A stretch of 6,682 nt of DNA, taken from positions 1 through 6,682 of the forward strand of contig CALPVO020000120.1 in the NCBI GenBank assembly GCA_943327025.2, written 5' to 3'. The translations under genes were made by a program, and so were the position numbers. Below, in pieces: positions 1-6,481 of the stretch (the first letter of the stretch is position 1; each line of letters begins with the position of its first letter). Source of the DNA: Janthinobacterium lividum. GTDB lineage: Bacteria > Pseudomonadota > Gammaproteobacteria > Steroidobacterales > Steroidobacteraceae. Below the pieces are notes generated by a model. It searched no databases and was not told the origin of the DNA. It was given only the letters and a program-made list of their open reading frames with translations.

Positions 1-2
1 AA

Positions 3-869
3 ACGTCGCGTCCGGCGCAAGCGCGGCTGCTCCACCGTCGCGCCTTCACCATAGCCACGGAGCCCAAGAAGACCTCGGTTTCCGGCGCGGTCCGTGGGCT
101 CATTGGGGTGGCCCGAACCTATTTCGTGGAGTACCGGGACGGGCCGGAAGTGCAGGAAAGCATGGACGCTGGCACGGCGAGTTTCCGGTTCAGCAGTACT
201 AACGCCGCCATGCCGCAACCCGGCAACATGTACTACCTCGACCCACAGGCGGAACGCGCGCTACAACTTGCTATCGAAATTGCCGACCGCGCACAGCATG
301 CGGGCCTGCAAGAAGAGGCCGTGACGAGCTACGGTGAATATCTGCTACTGGATGGCAAGGCTGCCGCCGCTGAAAAGCAATTCGCGCGTGCGGCCCTGCT
401 GCGCTCCGCACGTGTGGCCGCAGGGTTAGTTTCAGCACTGGCGCCAGACCCACTGGCCACGCCGAAGCCACTGCTGGTGCGCAAGCCCATTTTTGCACGG
501 CGCAACGATACGGCACCCAACGACGACATAGACCTGCACACGACCGTGGCCAGTATTACGGTAACGCCGCAAGGCACCGTGACTCAGGCCAAGGTGGTCA
601 GCAGCGATATCAGCAACACGCACCAACGCCAATGGACTAGCGCTCTGGAACGGGCGATCTACCGACCCCGCTATGTCGACGGCAAGGCAGTGCCCGCCGA
701 GGGCGTGGAAGTGGTGCTGGTCAGTCGCACTTTGAAGTCTGACCGGCCGACGGCGAAGCCGGCGGAAGAAACGGCAGCGTCACCGCAAGCGGTCGAGGTG
801 GCGCCGGGTTCCGGCCCGACGCCGATGACACCGGTCAACCCTGAGGCAAACCCTGAGGCAAACCCTTAG
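3..869 (+). CDS. TonB-like C-terminal domain protein with helical-repeat region (5' end outside window)
   Basis: The reading frame is open from base 3 to a TAG at 867-869. It has no ATG near its visible start, so the gene most likely begins upstream of the window. A GTG at 108 is the only nearby alternative start and has no Shine-Dalgarno site. The visible part is 288 residues. Residues about 82-135 are Ala/Leu-rich helices that look like one or two TPR-type hairpins (ERALQLAIEIAD, then EEAVTSYGEYLLLDG). Residues about 180-240 match the TonB C-terminal fold: a strand with ITVTPQGTV, a helix, then the typical YRPRYVDGKAVP and a final strand EVVLV. In TonB this domain contacts outer-membrane receptors or peptidoglycan. 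An unusual tail of about 48 residues, rich in Pro, Ala and Glu, follows the domain and ends in NPEANPEANP. The gene converges on the minus-strand operon and overlaps its last gene by 4 bases. The TonB-like domain is fairly secure; the role in the cell is unknown. Confidence 0.75.
   Translation, partial: TSRPAQARLLHRRAFTIATEPKKTSVSGAVRGLIGVARTYFVEYRDGPEVQESMDAGTASFRFSSTNAAMPQPGNMYYLDPQAERALQLAIEIADRAQHAGLQEEAVTSYGEYLLLDGKAAAAEKQFARAALLRSARVAAGLVSALAPDPLATPKPLLVRKPIFARRNDTAPNDDIDLHTTVASITVTPQGTVTQAKVVSSDISNTHQRQWTSALERAIYRPRYVDGKAVPAEGVEVVLVSRTLKSDRPTAKPAEETAASPQAVEVAPGSGPTPMTPVNPEANPEANP
837..866 (+). repeat. 12-base tandem repeat, 2.5 copies
   Basis: The unit aaccctgaggca occurs twice in full (837-848 and 849-860), followed by a half copy aaccct at 861-866. 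It encodes the NPEANPEANP end of the TonB-like protein. The stop codon follows at once, in the sequence ttag that also holds the stop of the opposing gene. In-frame 12-base units like this can expand or contract by slippage, changing only the length of the disordered tail. Confidence 0.85.
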
Positions 870-1372
870 GCCTGACCGACGAAGTCCCGCTTGCCGATTT
901 CCACGCCGTTGCTGCGCAGAATTGCATACACCATGCTGGCGTGGAAGAAGAAATTCGGCAGCACGAAGCTAAGCAAGTAAGGCTGCGCCACGAAATTCAT
1001 GGTCTGCCCACCCGCGACCAGCGAAACCTCGCGCCCTTCCTGGCCGACAATCTCCGCCGCCGGCACGGACTGGACGAAGTCGATGGATTTGTCGAGGCGC
1101 ACCTGCAACTCGGCAAAGGTCTTCTCCGTGTCTTCCCACTTCGGCACTTCACGGCCGGCCAAGCGGGCCGTACAACCCTTGGCAAAGTCACTGGCAATCT
1201 GTACCTGACGCACCAACGTGAACATGTCGGGGAAGAGGCGCGCGTTGGGTAGCACGTCCGGCTGAATTTTGCGGGCCGTGGCATGCGCCTCGGCCTTGGC
1301 GAGTACGCCTTTCATAGCCTGCAGTTGTTGAACGAAGACCGGCACGGAGGCCTGGTAAAGATCGATACTCAT
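866..1372 (-). CDS. DUF1993 family protein
   Basis: This 168-residue protein matches the DUF1993 family (PF09351) over its whole length and is of usual family size. Family hallmarks visible are RLFPDMFTLVRQVQIASDFAKG (residues 45-66), the RLAG turn at 70-73, and a C-terminal block with LPNFFFHASMVYAILRSNGV (138-157) and GKRDFVG (160-166). The family is predicted to be an all-helical bundle related to the DinB/YfiT superfamily. No biochemical activity is established, and no signal peptide or membrane segment is present, so it should be cytoplasmic. The ATG at 1372 overlaps the stop of the lipoprotein gene as ATGA and is preceded by AAGGA about seven bases upstream, implying coupled translation. 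Its TAA stop overlaps the TAG of the opposing gene. It is the last gene of the operon. A role in the membrane complex is not obvious; it may simply be co-transcribed. Confidence 0.9.
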   Translation of the reverse strand: MSIDLYQASVPVFVQQLQAMKGVLAKAEAHATARKIQPDVLPNARLFPDMFTLVRQVQIASDFAKGCTARLAGREVPKWEDTEKTFAELQVRLDKSIDFVQSVPAAEIVGQEGREVSLVAGGQTMNFVAQPYLLSFVLPNFFFHASMVYAILRSNGVEIGKRDFVGQA

Positions 1373-2109
1373 GGGGATTCCTTGGGGGATTCGGGGGTAG
1401 GAAGCGGAACGGACTGCAGAACGGGCACCGGGGCCTCGCCACGCAGTACCTGCTGCACTACAGGTTGCAGCGGGAATTCAGTAAGGAACTTGGCACCGGC
1501 ATCACGCAAGGCGAGTTCCGTAGCGGCAGTAAGCGGCCCGGTGCTGCCAAGACTGGAACCACTACCGGTGGCGCCATAGCCGGTGTAGACCAACGAATCC
1601 ACCAAGCGACCTTGTGAGTCATGCACGTTCATGCGAAAGCGCAGTGTGACCTGGTAAAGAGAACCGCCAGCATCACGCGGGGTGACGAACGCAAATTCTT
1701 CAATGCGGGGCGCCAACACCAAGACCAAGGCAGGCTCGCCCAGCGCATTCAGCGCCTTCACTTCGCGTACGGCACGAAAACTGGCCTTCGCCATACGGTT
1801 GGCATGGGTTACCCCGGCCTCACCCAACGCGACTTGCCAGTCGATGTTCCAGCGCTTTTCCTTATAAACGTACTGACGGAACTCACTGTCCAGGTAGAGA
1901 CCAGCATCCATCGGCAGTGGGTCCACCAACGGCGTTGGCGAACGGTCCACGGGGCGCACCTGACTCGCGCCGCAGCCTGCGAGTACTAACGGCAGCAAGC
2001 TCAGCAAAGCCCAACGGCGCATAGGTTTGAACGAGGGTGCGCACAACTTTGCACTGCTCTTGCTCGCACTTGGTGTCGGAACGGCTCGCTCGCAGAATTC
2101 GTGTTTCAT
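1369..2109 (-). CDS. Outer-membrane-type lipoprotein, family unassigned
   Basis: The product is 246 residues from the ATG at 2109, which has a good GGAGG site. The stop overlaps the DUF1993 start as ATGA. The signal is RRWALLSLLPLVLAGC, with the lipobox LAGC placing the lipidated Cys at residue 46. The residue after Cys is Gly, not Asp, so by the Lol rule the protein should be sorted to the outer membrane. A later ATG at 2022 would give a conventional lipoprotein signal but has no ribosome site. After the Cys comes a short Pro-rich linker. A mixed alpha/beta domain follows, with a strand pair around YQVTLRFRMNVHDSQGRLVDS and a helix ATELALRDAGAKFL. That layout recalls small periplasmic-facing lipoproteins such as LpoB/CsgG N-terminal or transport auxiliary lipoproteins, but I cannot assign a family. 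The C-terminal tail is Pro-rich. Its position after the VWA genes suggests an outer-membrane partner of their periplasmic domains (inference). Confidence 0.8.
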   Translation of the reverse strand: MKHEFCERAVPTPSASKSSAKLCAPSFKPMRRWALLSLLPLVLAGCGASQVRPVDRSPTPLVDPLPMDAGLYLDSEFRQYVYKEKRWNIDWQVALGEAGVTHANRMAKASFRAVREVKALNALGEPALVLVLAPRIEEFAFVTPRDAGGSLYQVTLRFRMNVHDSQGRLVDSLVYTGYGATGSGSSLGSTGPLTAATELALRDAGAKFLTEFPLQPVVQQVLRGEAPVPVLQSVPLPTPESPKESP

Positions 2110-2113
2110 GGTG

Positions 2114-2119
2114 CCCTCC
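2114..2119 (-). promoter_or_regulatory. Ribosome binding site that decides the lipoprotein start
   Basis: Read on the minus strand this is GGAGGG, four bases before the ATG at 2109, and it is one of the best ribosome sites in the window. It argues against the in-frame GTG at 2121, which overlaps it, and against the ATG at 2022, which is preceded only by pyrimidine-rich sequence. Confidence 0.7.
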
Positions 2120-2151
2120 ACAGACCTTGATGATACGCCGCGCTGGCCCTA

Positions 2152-3147
2152 CTAACGCGTGAGCCCGACGAAGGTGCCCCCATTGCGCTGGCAGACAATT
2201 CGCATGAGCGTGGCAAAGCGGATACTGGTGAACTGTGGTGCGGCCGGATCCAGCGGGAAGCCGATGGCATGGATGCGGACCAAACGGTCGCCACCCTGCG
2301 CGCCACTACGGTTGATACGGTCTACTTGGTCGACCACCTGCTGTACGGAGCCACCCGTAAATTCGTCGCCGAACACGTAAATCGAAATCTTGCGGTCGGC
2401 GCTCCAGAACGTACGAATGGCCGCCACAATGCCCTCTACCGGGCTGGAGTTCGAGAAAGACTGCCAGTTGCGGAAGCGGTCGAGGATGACCTTGCGTCGC
2501 TCCTTCGAGTCGGGAATCCACTTGCTACGGTATTCACCGAACATGTAGCCGCCTTCGTCATCCAGCACCTGAATGCCCTTCACCTTCGGGTAGATCTCCA
2601 GCACCTCCCGCAGCTTCTGCTCGGCAAGCCGCCAGCTGTAGTTCTGCATGGAACCCGAGGTATCGACAATGAAGATAATGTATTCGCTATCTACAGGAAT
2701 GCCACCCACCGGGGCATCTTTGGCGCGCTGATAGCGCTGCCCAAGCAAACGCTGCATTTCGGCGCTGAGTGACTGTTGCGCCACCGCCAGCTTGCCCTCC
2801 AGTTGCGAGGCCACAGCAGCGTCTTGGGTGGATGCCTTGTACTGGCCCTGCACACGGTCCAACTCGGCGCGCATTTGCGCAATACGCGCACGGATGGCAG
2901 ACAACTGCTCTTTGCGACCGACCAATGTGCGGTCGAGCGCCGCGACATCGCCGCGCAGTGACACCAATTCCGCCTCGCGCTTAGCAATGAGCCCCTTCAA
3001 GTCGACGTTCGTCTGCTCGATGACTTTGGGGGTACCCACCTGCGTGAGCACCATGATGAGGATGAGCGCGCCAAAGGCACAGCAGATGCAGTCCAGGAAG
3101 GACATGCTGAATACTTGAAACTCGCGATCGCGACGACGGGACCTCAT
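2152..3147 (-). CDS. Membrane-anchored VWA domain protein (second paralogue)
   Basis: This 331-residue protein has four parts. A basic start (MRSRRRDREF) should face the cytoplasm. One hydrophobic segment spans about 17-36 and contains FSMSFLDCICCAFG, with Asp19 at its inner edge. A coiled coil of Gln, Arg, Ala and Leu runs from about 45 to 140. A VWA domain occupies about 155-331. The metal-site motif DTSGS lies at 162-166. The second metal-site loop carries Ser235 where Thr is usual (NSSPVEG), and the third has Asp261 in FGDEFTGG. VWA domains bind partner proteins through a divalent metal. Orientation by the positive-inside rule places coiled coil and VWA in the periplasm. The ATG overlaps the stop of the first VWA gene as ATGA and has AAGGA six bases upstream. 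The Asp-bearing anchor resembles ExbD/TolR, and an ExbB/TolQ-like gene lies in the same operon, so it may be the moving subunit of an ion-driven complex (inference). Confidence 0.85.
   Translation of the reverse strand: MRSRRRDREFQVFSMSFLDCICCAFGALILIMVLTQVGTPKVIEQTNVDLKGLIAKREAELVSLRGDVAALDRTLVGRKEQLSAIRARIAQMRAELDRVQGQYKASTQDAAVASQLEGKLAVAQQSLSAEMQRLLGQRYQRAKDAPVGGIPVDSEYIIFIVDTSGSMQNYSWRLAEQKLREVLEIYPKVKGIQVLDDEGGYMFGEYRSKWIPDSKERRKVILDRFRNWQSFSNSSPVEGIVAAIRTFWSADRKISIYVFGDEFTGGSVQQVVDQVDRINRSGAQGGDRLVRIHAIGFPLDPAAPQFTSIRFATLMRIVCQRNGGTFVGLTR
3080..3111 (-). repeat. Conserved anchor-coding segment, copy in second VWA gene
   Basis: These 32 bases match 4180-4211 at 29 positions. They encode the MSFLD-x-ICC part of the membrane anchor. 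The rest of the two genes shows little DNA similarity, so this segment is either under unusually strong constraint or has been kept alike by gene conversion. Confidence 0.75.
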
Positions 3148-4235
3148 GGCCAGTCCTTCGCGGGACTCATGACACCACCGCCCGTGGCATTGGCCAGACG
3201 CCAGAACAGGAAGGGCGCCTGCGGGTCGCCTTCCATGGGCATCAACACGGTGCTCACCGGCACGCGGCGCGGCAAGACCTTCACGGCCTTCTCGAAAAGC
3301 TTCATGCGGTCATCACCATCCACCACCTTCTTCAGCAGCGGCGGGTTGGCACCTTGCGTCGGCAAACCATCGGTGACAAGCACGATGAGGTCCGGTGCCG
3401 GCTGCAGTCGGCCAGCGGCGGCGAACGCATTCTCCAGACTGGTGCCATCCGCGGGCACGGTCTTGCGCAACTGCTCCAATGCGCCCGCTACGGTCTTGGC
3501 ATCCACCGTCAGCCACTTGTCCATGGAGCCGGCCACCAATGGCTTCGGCTGGGTATTGAACACGTAGAACTGGGCCTGTACGCCAGACTGCAACTGGGTC
3601 GAGAGCCAGTCCACCGTCGCCACCGTCTGGCGCCATTTCTCGGTGCGCAGTTTCACGCTATCCGCCAGGTGGCGAGTGCGCACGACATTCACCACGGTCT
3701 CGTCGAGCATGCTGGCCGAAGCGTCGACCAAAAACAGGACGCGCTGCCCACTCACTTTGAGACCTGTCAAATAAAGGCGATTGCCATCCCCCGCACGCGG
3801 ACGAACGGATTCACCGCCGGGAATCGGCTTCTTCGCCGTCGCCTCCAGCCGTTTCGCGCCTTCTTCCAGTGCCGCGAGGTCCGCCTTCAGCTTCTCCAGT
3901 CGCTGCCGGCGCGCCAAGGCTTCGCTGGCTGCCGACTCCGCCTGCGTCTGTTCACGCGTCAGCGTGTCTGCCGCCTGCGTGGCAGCGCCTTGGGCTTGAA
4001 CCGTTTTGTTCTCCGTCAACTCCATGGCATTGCGGAGCACCACGAGATTGCGCCGCCCTTCCAGCACCTGCTGTTCCACCAGCAGCGCCTGCGCTCGCAG
4101 GTCATCGGTCTGCTTGTCTACATAGAGCTTGCCCTGCGCCGAGATCAGCACGTAGAGCAGTACTACCGAGCCGAACCCACAGCAGATGGCGTCCAGAAAG
4201 GACATGCTGAAGATATCGAACTTGCGGCGTGCCAT
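3144..4235 (-). CDS. Membrane-anchored VWA domain protein (first paralogue)
   Basis: The protein is 363 residues. A short basic start (MARRKFD) is followed by a hydrophobic segment at about 9-32 containing FSMSFLDAICCGFG, with Asp15 at its inner edge. A coiled coil runs from about 40 to 135, rich in Ala, Gln, Glu and Arg. A Gly/Pro linker follows, then a VWA domain at about 160-363. The metal site is complete: DASAS at 171-175, Thr265 in DGTSLENAF, and Asp289 in VTDGLPTQG. Predicted topology is cytoplasmic N-terminus with a periplasmic VWA domain. The start lies 8 bases after the FHA gene stop with only a weak purine stretch upstream, and the stop overlaps the next VWA gene as ATGA. The two VWA proteins share their first 30 residues almost motif for motif but diverge strongly afterwards. 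That looks like an old duplication giving a heteromeric pair. Contact with the ExbB/TolQ-like protein is inferred from the anchor and from gene order. Confidence 0.87.
   Translation of the reverse strand: MARRKFDIFSMSFLDAICCGFGSVVLLYVLISAQGKLYVDKQTDDLRAQALLVEQQVLEGRRNLVVLRNAMELTENKTVQAQGAATQAADTLTREQTQAESAASEALARRQRLEKLKADLAALEEGAKRLEATAKKPIPGGESVRPRAGDGNRLYLTGLKVSGQRVLFLVDASASMLDETVVNVVRTRHLADSVKLRTEKWRQTVATVDWLSTQLQSGVQAQFYVFNTQPKPLVAGSMDKWLTVDAKTVAGALEQLRKTVPADGTSLENAFAAAGRLQPAPDLIVLVTDGLPTQGANPPLLKKVVDGDDRMKLFEKAVKVLPRRVPVSTVLMPMEGDPQAPFLFWRLANATGGGVMSPAKDWP
4180..4211 (-). repeat. Conserved anchor-coding segment, copy in first VWA gene
   Basis: This is the partner of 3080-3111, with three mismatches in 32 bases. 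It encodes the MSFLD-x-ICC anchor region of the 363-residue VWA protein. It reflects paralogy rather than a mobile or regulatory repeat. Confidence 0.75.
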
Positions 4236-4243
4236 GGCTTGCT

Positions 4244-5641
4244 TCAGTTCCGGTCAGGCACGACAGGGACAGTCGATGCAAGCGATTCGCCCGGGGCTGC
4301 CGGCTGGACCGCTAGCAGTACCAACTCCACACCGGGCACCCCCAGGCGCAATACATCACCGACACGTAAACGGGAACGGCGCCGAACACGCTCGCCATTG
4401 AGCCAAGTACCGTAAGTGCTCAAGTCCTCCACCACTGCCTCGCTCCCGACGCGCAGCAACTGGCAGTGTTCACGCGACAACCCAGCCGCAGGGCCTTCGA
4501 GCACCAGCCCCGTCGCCCCGGGTGCACGGCCGAGCACCAAGGGCACTGACGACAACGGCCATGCGCGGCCCTTCCACAGCACGTGGGTTGGCACGTCAGC
4601 AGCAGTCAACGGCGCGGCTTGTCGTTCCACCGGTGCAGCGGTGGGCGCAGCCAGCAGCCAACGCGCGCCAGCAGCCGTGCCGGCCTCCAGAGTTCCCGCC
4701 AAGCGCAGGGCACCAGTGGCTGCTGCGGCGAGTGGCAACACGTCTACCGCCAAATCCGGCAGCGCACGCAAGGCCACGACCAGCCCTGGCAAATTCGCGA
4801 GCCTGGCACCTACATGCACCGTCAAAGGTTCGCCGGCGCGGCGGGCAGACTGCACCAAGCGCAGCACCTCCGCGACCAGCGGCTGGCAGGCCAGTGCCAA
4901 TTCTTCTAGGTCAATGGTCGCCTCGCGGGCAGCGTTGCCAGTTCCCAGCACCACGACGACGGAGGCTGCAACAGCCAGCGCCGCATGAACTCCCGACAAA
5001 GCGTCATGGAGTTCCTGCTCAGTGGCCGCCACCGCGAGCGGGTCGAAGCGCGTCACGCGCAGAAAATGGTTTGCGATGGCACGCGCCACTGCGTCGTCCA
5101 TGCGACTGGTACCCACTGCACGCGATACTTCCACACGGGTACGGCGCACCTGCCAACCATTACCCGAGGGTTCTCGCTGCAATTCCGCCAACACGTTACG
5201 GCCGGCCTCTTCTTCCACCCACAGCGCGCGCGCCGTCGAAGCACGCTCCGCGGTACTGGCCACCGCCGCGTCAACCCACGCGAGAGGCTCGAGGTCGGCG
5301 GCCTGAAACAACCCGGCAAGTTGCCCGAGGTCGTCGGGGTTGGTGGCCGGCGACACGGCCACTGCGCCCGCGCGGCCCGCTACGGGCCAGAGTTCCCGCA
5401 ACTGCGCAAAAGCCAGTTCGCCGTGTGTCGTAGCGCCTGGCAGGCCACGCGGCAAGGGGGTGCCGCCCGGATGTTCCCAATGTGCACGCGAGACGAACAA
5501 GGGAGCGAGACGCGCGCGCCTTGCAGCAGCCGCGCCCAACAGCAACGCCGGTGGCTCAAGCACTGCCAGCGCCGGCACGAATGCCGCTTCCGTGCCATTC
5601 AATACCACATGTCCGCCGCTGTTAAGTTCGATTGCAAGCAT
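4244..5641 (-). CDS. Degenerate actin/Hsp70-like domain fused to C-terminal FHA domain
   Basis: The 465-residue protein has no signal peptide or clear membrane segment and should be cytoplasmic. The C-terminal part (about 366-446) is a clear forkhead-associated domain: GR at 371-372, SREHC at 389-393 and STYGTWLNG at 408-416, which are the residues that read phosphothreonine in this family. The first 320 residues follow the order of an Hsp70/actin-type ATPase. There is a first strand LAIELNSGG (2-10), then AVAVSPATN (93-101) with a following helix as in Hsp70 VPAYFN, then RAVGTSRMDDAVARAIANHF (174-193), which is like LGGEDFD plus its helix. Next is VHVGARLANLPGL (275-287), like the VGGS-IP loop, and last AAAATGALRLAG (305-316). 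The phosphate-binding glycine motifs are not conserved, so ATP binding is doubtful. The start lies 2 bases after the channel gene stop, with no good ribosome site, so it is probably translated by coupling. FHA assignment is firm; the actin-like assignment is moderate. Confidence 0.85.
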   Translation of the reverse strand: MLAIELNSGGHVVLNGTEAAFVPALAVLEPPALLLGAAAARRARLAPLFVSRAHWEHPGGTPLPRGLPGATTHGELAFAQLRELWPVAGRAGAVAVSPATNPDDLGQLAGLFQAADLEPLAWVDAAVASTAERASTARALWVEEEAGRNVLAELQREPSGNGWQVRRTRVEVSRAVGTSRMDDAVARAIANHFLRVTRFDPLAVAATEQELHDALSGVHAALAVAASVVVVLGTGNAAREATIDLEELALACQPLVAEVLRLVQSARRAGEPLTVHVGARLANLPGLVVALRALPDLAVDVLPLAAAATGALRLAGTLEAGTAAGARWLLAAPTAAPVERQAAPLTAADVPTHVLWKGRAWPLSSVPLVLGRAPGATGLVLEGPAAGLSREHCQLLRVGSEAVVEDLSTYGTWLNGERVRRRSRLRVGDVLRLGVPGVELVLLAVQPAAPGESLASTVPVVPDRN

Positions 5642-5643
5642 GG

Positions 5644-6444
5644 TCAGCGCACGTGCAAGTGGCGCAGCAAGCGCTCATCCACGTAGGCTTCCGCGTCGAG
5701 CACCATGCGCTCTTGTACTAGTTGCAACTGGTGCAGAACGAACATGACCAGAATACTGAGCGACAACGCAATGAGAGTGGAGTTGAACGAGACACCCAAA
5801 CCTGCAGTAACGCCGGTGACATCACCTTCAATAGCCTTGTGCGCCTGCTGGAGACTGTCGCCGATACCGCGCACCGTACCCACGAAGCCGATCGCCGGAA
5901 TGGCCCAAGCGACGAAGCGCGTCATGGAAAGCTCAGTATCCATGCGGTCCGCTTCCATCTGGCAAACATTACGCGCTGCCATCGATGCGTCCGTGACACT
6001 GCGCGTGGCGCCAAAACGCTCCAGCGCCGCGTACAAGGCACGCGGCAAGAGCGAATGACGCGACTCCGCCGGCAGTTGATCGAGATGGCGCAAGTATTCC
6101 CGGCTGTCTTCCGGCAGTACTCGCATGCCTTCACGCAAACCAATGAGGTCATTGTCTACCAAGGTGCGCTCTTTGTTAGCGAGATGGCCCTTACGCATCA
6201 TGACGATGAGAGCCCAGAAGGAAAACACGAAGCAGACTTCTTGTTCGTAGTCTTTGGCAATGATAGAAAAAGTACGCTCCGGCACGTAGTTCGGATCGGC
6301 TTTCATCGCTTCGGCCTGCATGGCCAGCGTCACTTCTGCGTGTGGACGCAAGTACGCCGCATAGAAACCGTGCACCACCACGAAAATGGCGATGAGCGAG
6401 AGGGTTTCGAAGAGGAGATGGCTGCGACTGCTAGATGCTTGCAT
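5644..6444 (-). CDS. MotA/TolQ/ExbB family proton-channel protein
   Basis: I take the ATG at 6444, preceded by AGG at seven bases. It gives 266 residues and a first membrane segment close to the N-terminus; the longer open frame back to 6645 runs through the upstream gene and reads as unlikely protein. Membrane segments lie at about 10-30, 69-83, 175-193 and 218-240. The last two form the MotA/TolQ/ExbB domain, with IPAIGFVGTVRGIG at 182-195, matching the family pattern P-x-x-G-x-x-GTV-x-G. The fourth segment carries polar residues Ser219, Asn221, Ser222 and Thr223 near where ExbB and TolQ line the ion path. Family members form pentamers around a dimer of an ExbD/TolR/MotB protein and turn ion flow into motion. 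No ordinary ExbD is seen nearby; the two VWA proteins have the matching kind of anchor. It resembles ExbB/TolQ only in general, so no specific gene name is given. Confidence 0.88.
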   Translation of the reverse strand: MQASSSRSHLLFETLSLIAIFVVVHGFYAAYLRPHAEVTLAMQAEAMKADPNYVPERTFSIIAKDYEQEVCFVFSFWALIVMMRKGHLANKERTLVDNDLIGLREGMRVLPEDSREYLRHLDQLPAESRHSLLPRALYAALERFGATRSVTDASMAARNVCQMEADRMDTELSMTRFVAWAIPAIGFVGTVRGIGDSLQQAHKAIEGDVTGVTAGLGVSFNSTLIALSLSILVMFVLHQLQLVQERMVLDAEAYVDERLLRHLHVR

Positions 6445-6481
6445 GGCTTTGCCTGCGGGGGTCAGTAGGTTCGGTGAAAGT

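Noticed and set aside
803..815. Perfect 5-base hairpin GCCGG-GTT-CCGGC as a terminator
   Set aside because: It lies inside the TonB-like gene, is short, and has no T-run on either strand.
2110..2151. Promoter or terminator in the 42-base gap between the second VWA gene and the lipoprotein gene
   Set aside because: I see the ribosome site but no convincing -10/-35 pair and no hairpin with a T-run.
3354..4415. Open + strand frame of 353 codons opposite the first VWA gene
   Set aside because: It lies opposite a gene with complete VWA and anchor motifs and spans the gene junction. Its product is rich in Arg, Gln and His with no domain, as expected from the complement of GC-rich coding DNA.
4522..5433. 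Open + strand frame of 303 codons opposite the FHA gene
   Set aside because: The product is almost all Pro, Arg, Ala and Thr with no domain or ribosome site. The minus-strand frame has a clear FHA domain.
4244..6444. A Zorya-type defence system, because of the MotA/ExbB-like gene
   Set aside because: Zorya needs a ZorB-type partner with an OmpA/peptidoglycan-binding domain plus cytoplasmic effectors such as a helicase or nuclease. None is encoded here. Only the general channel family is shared.
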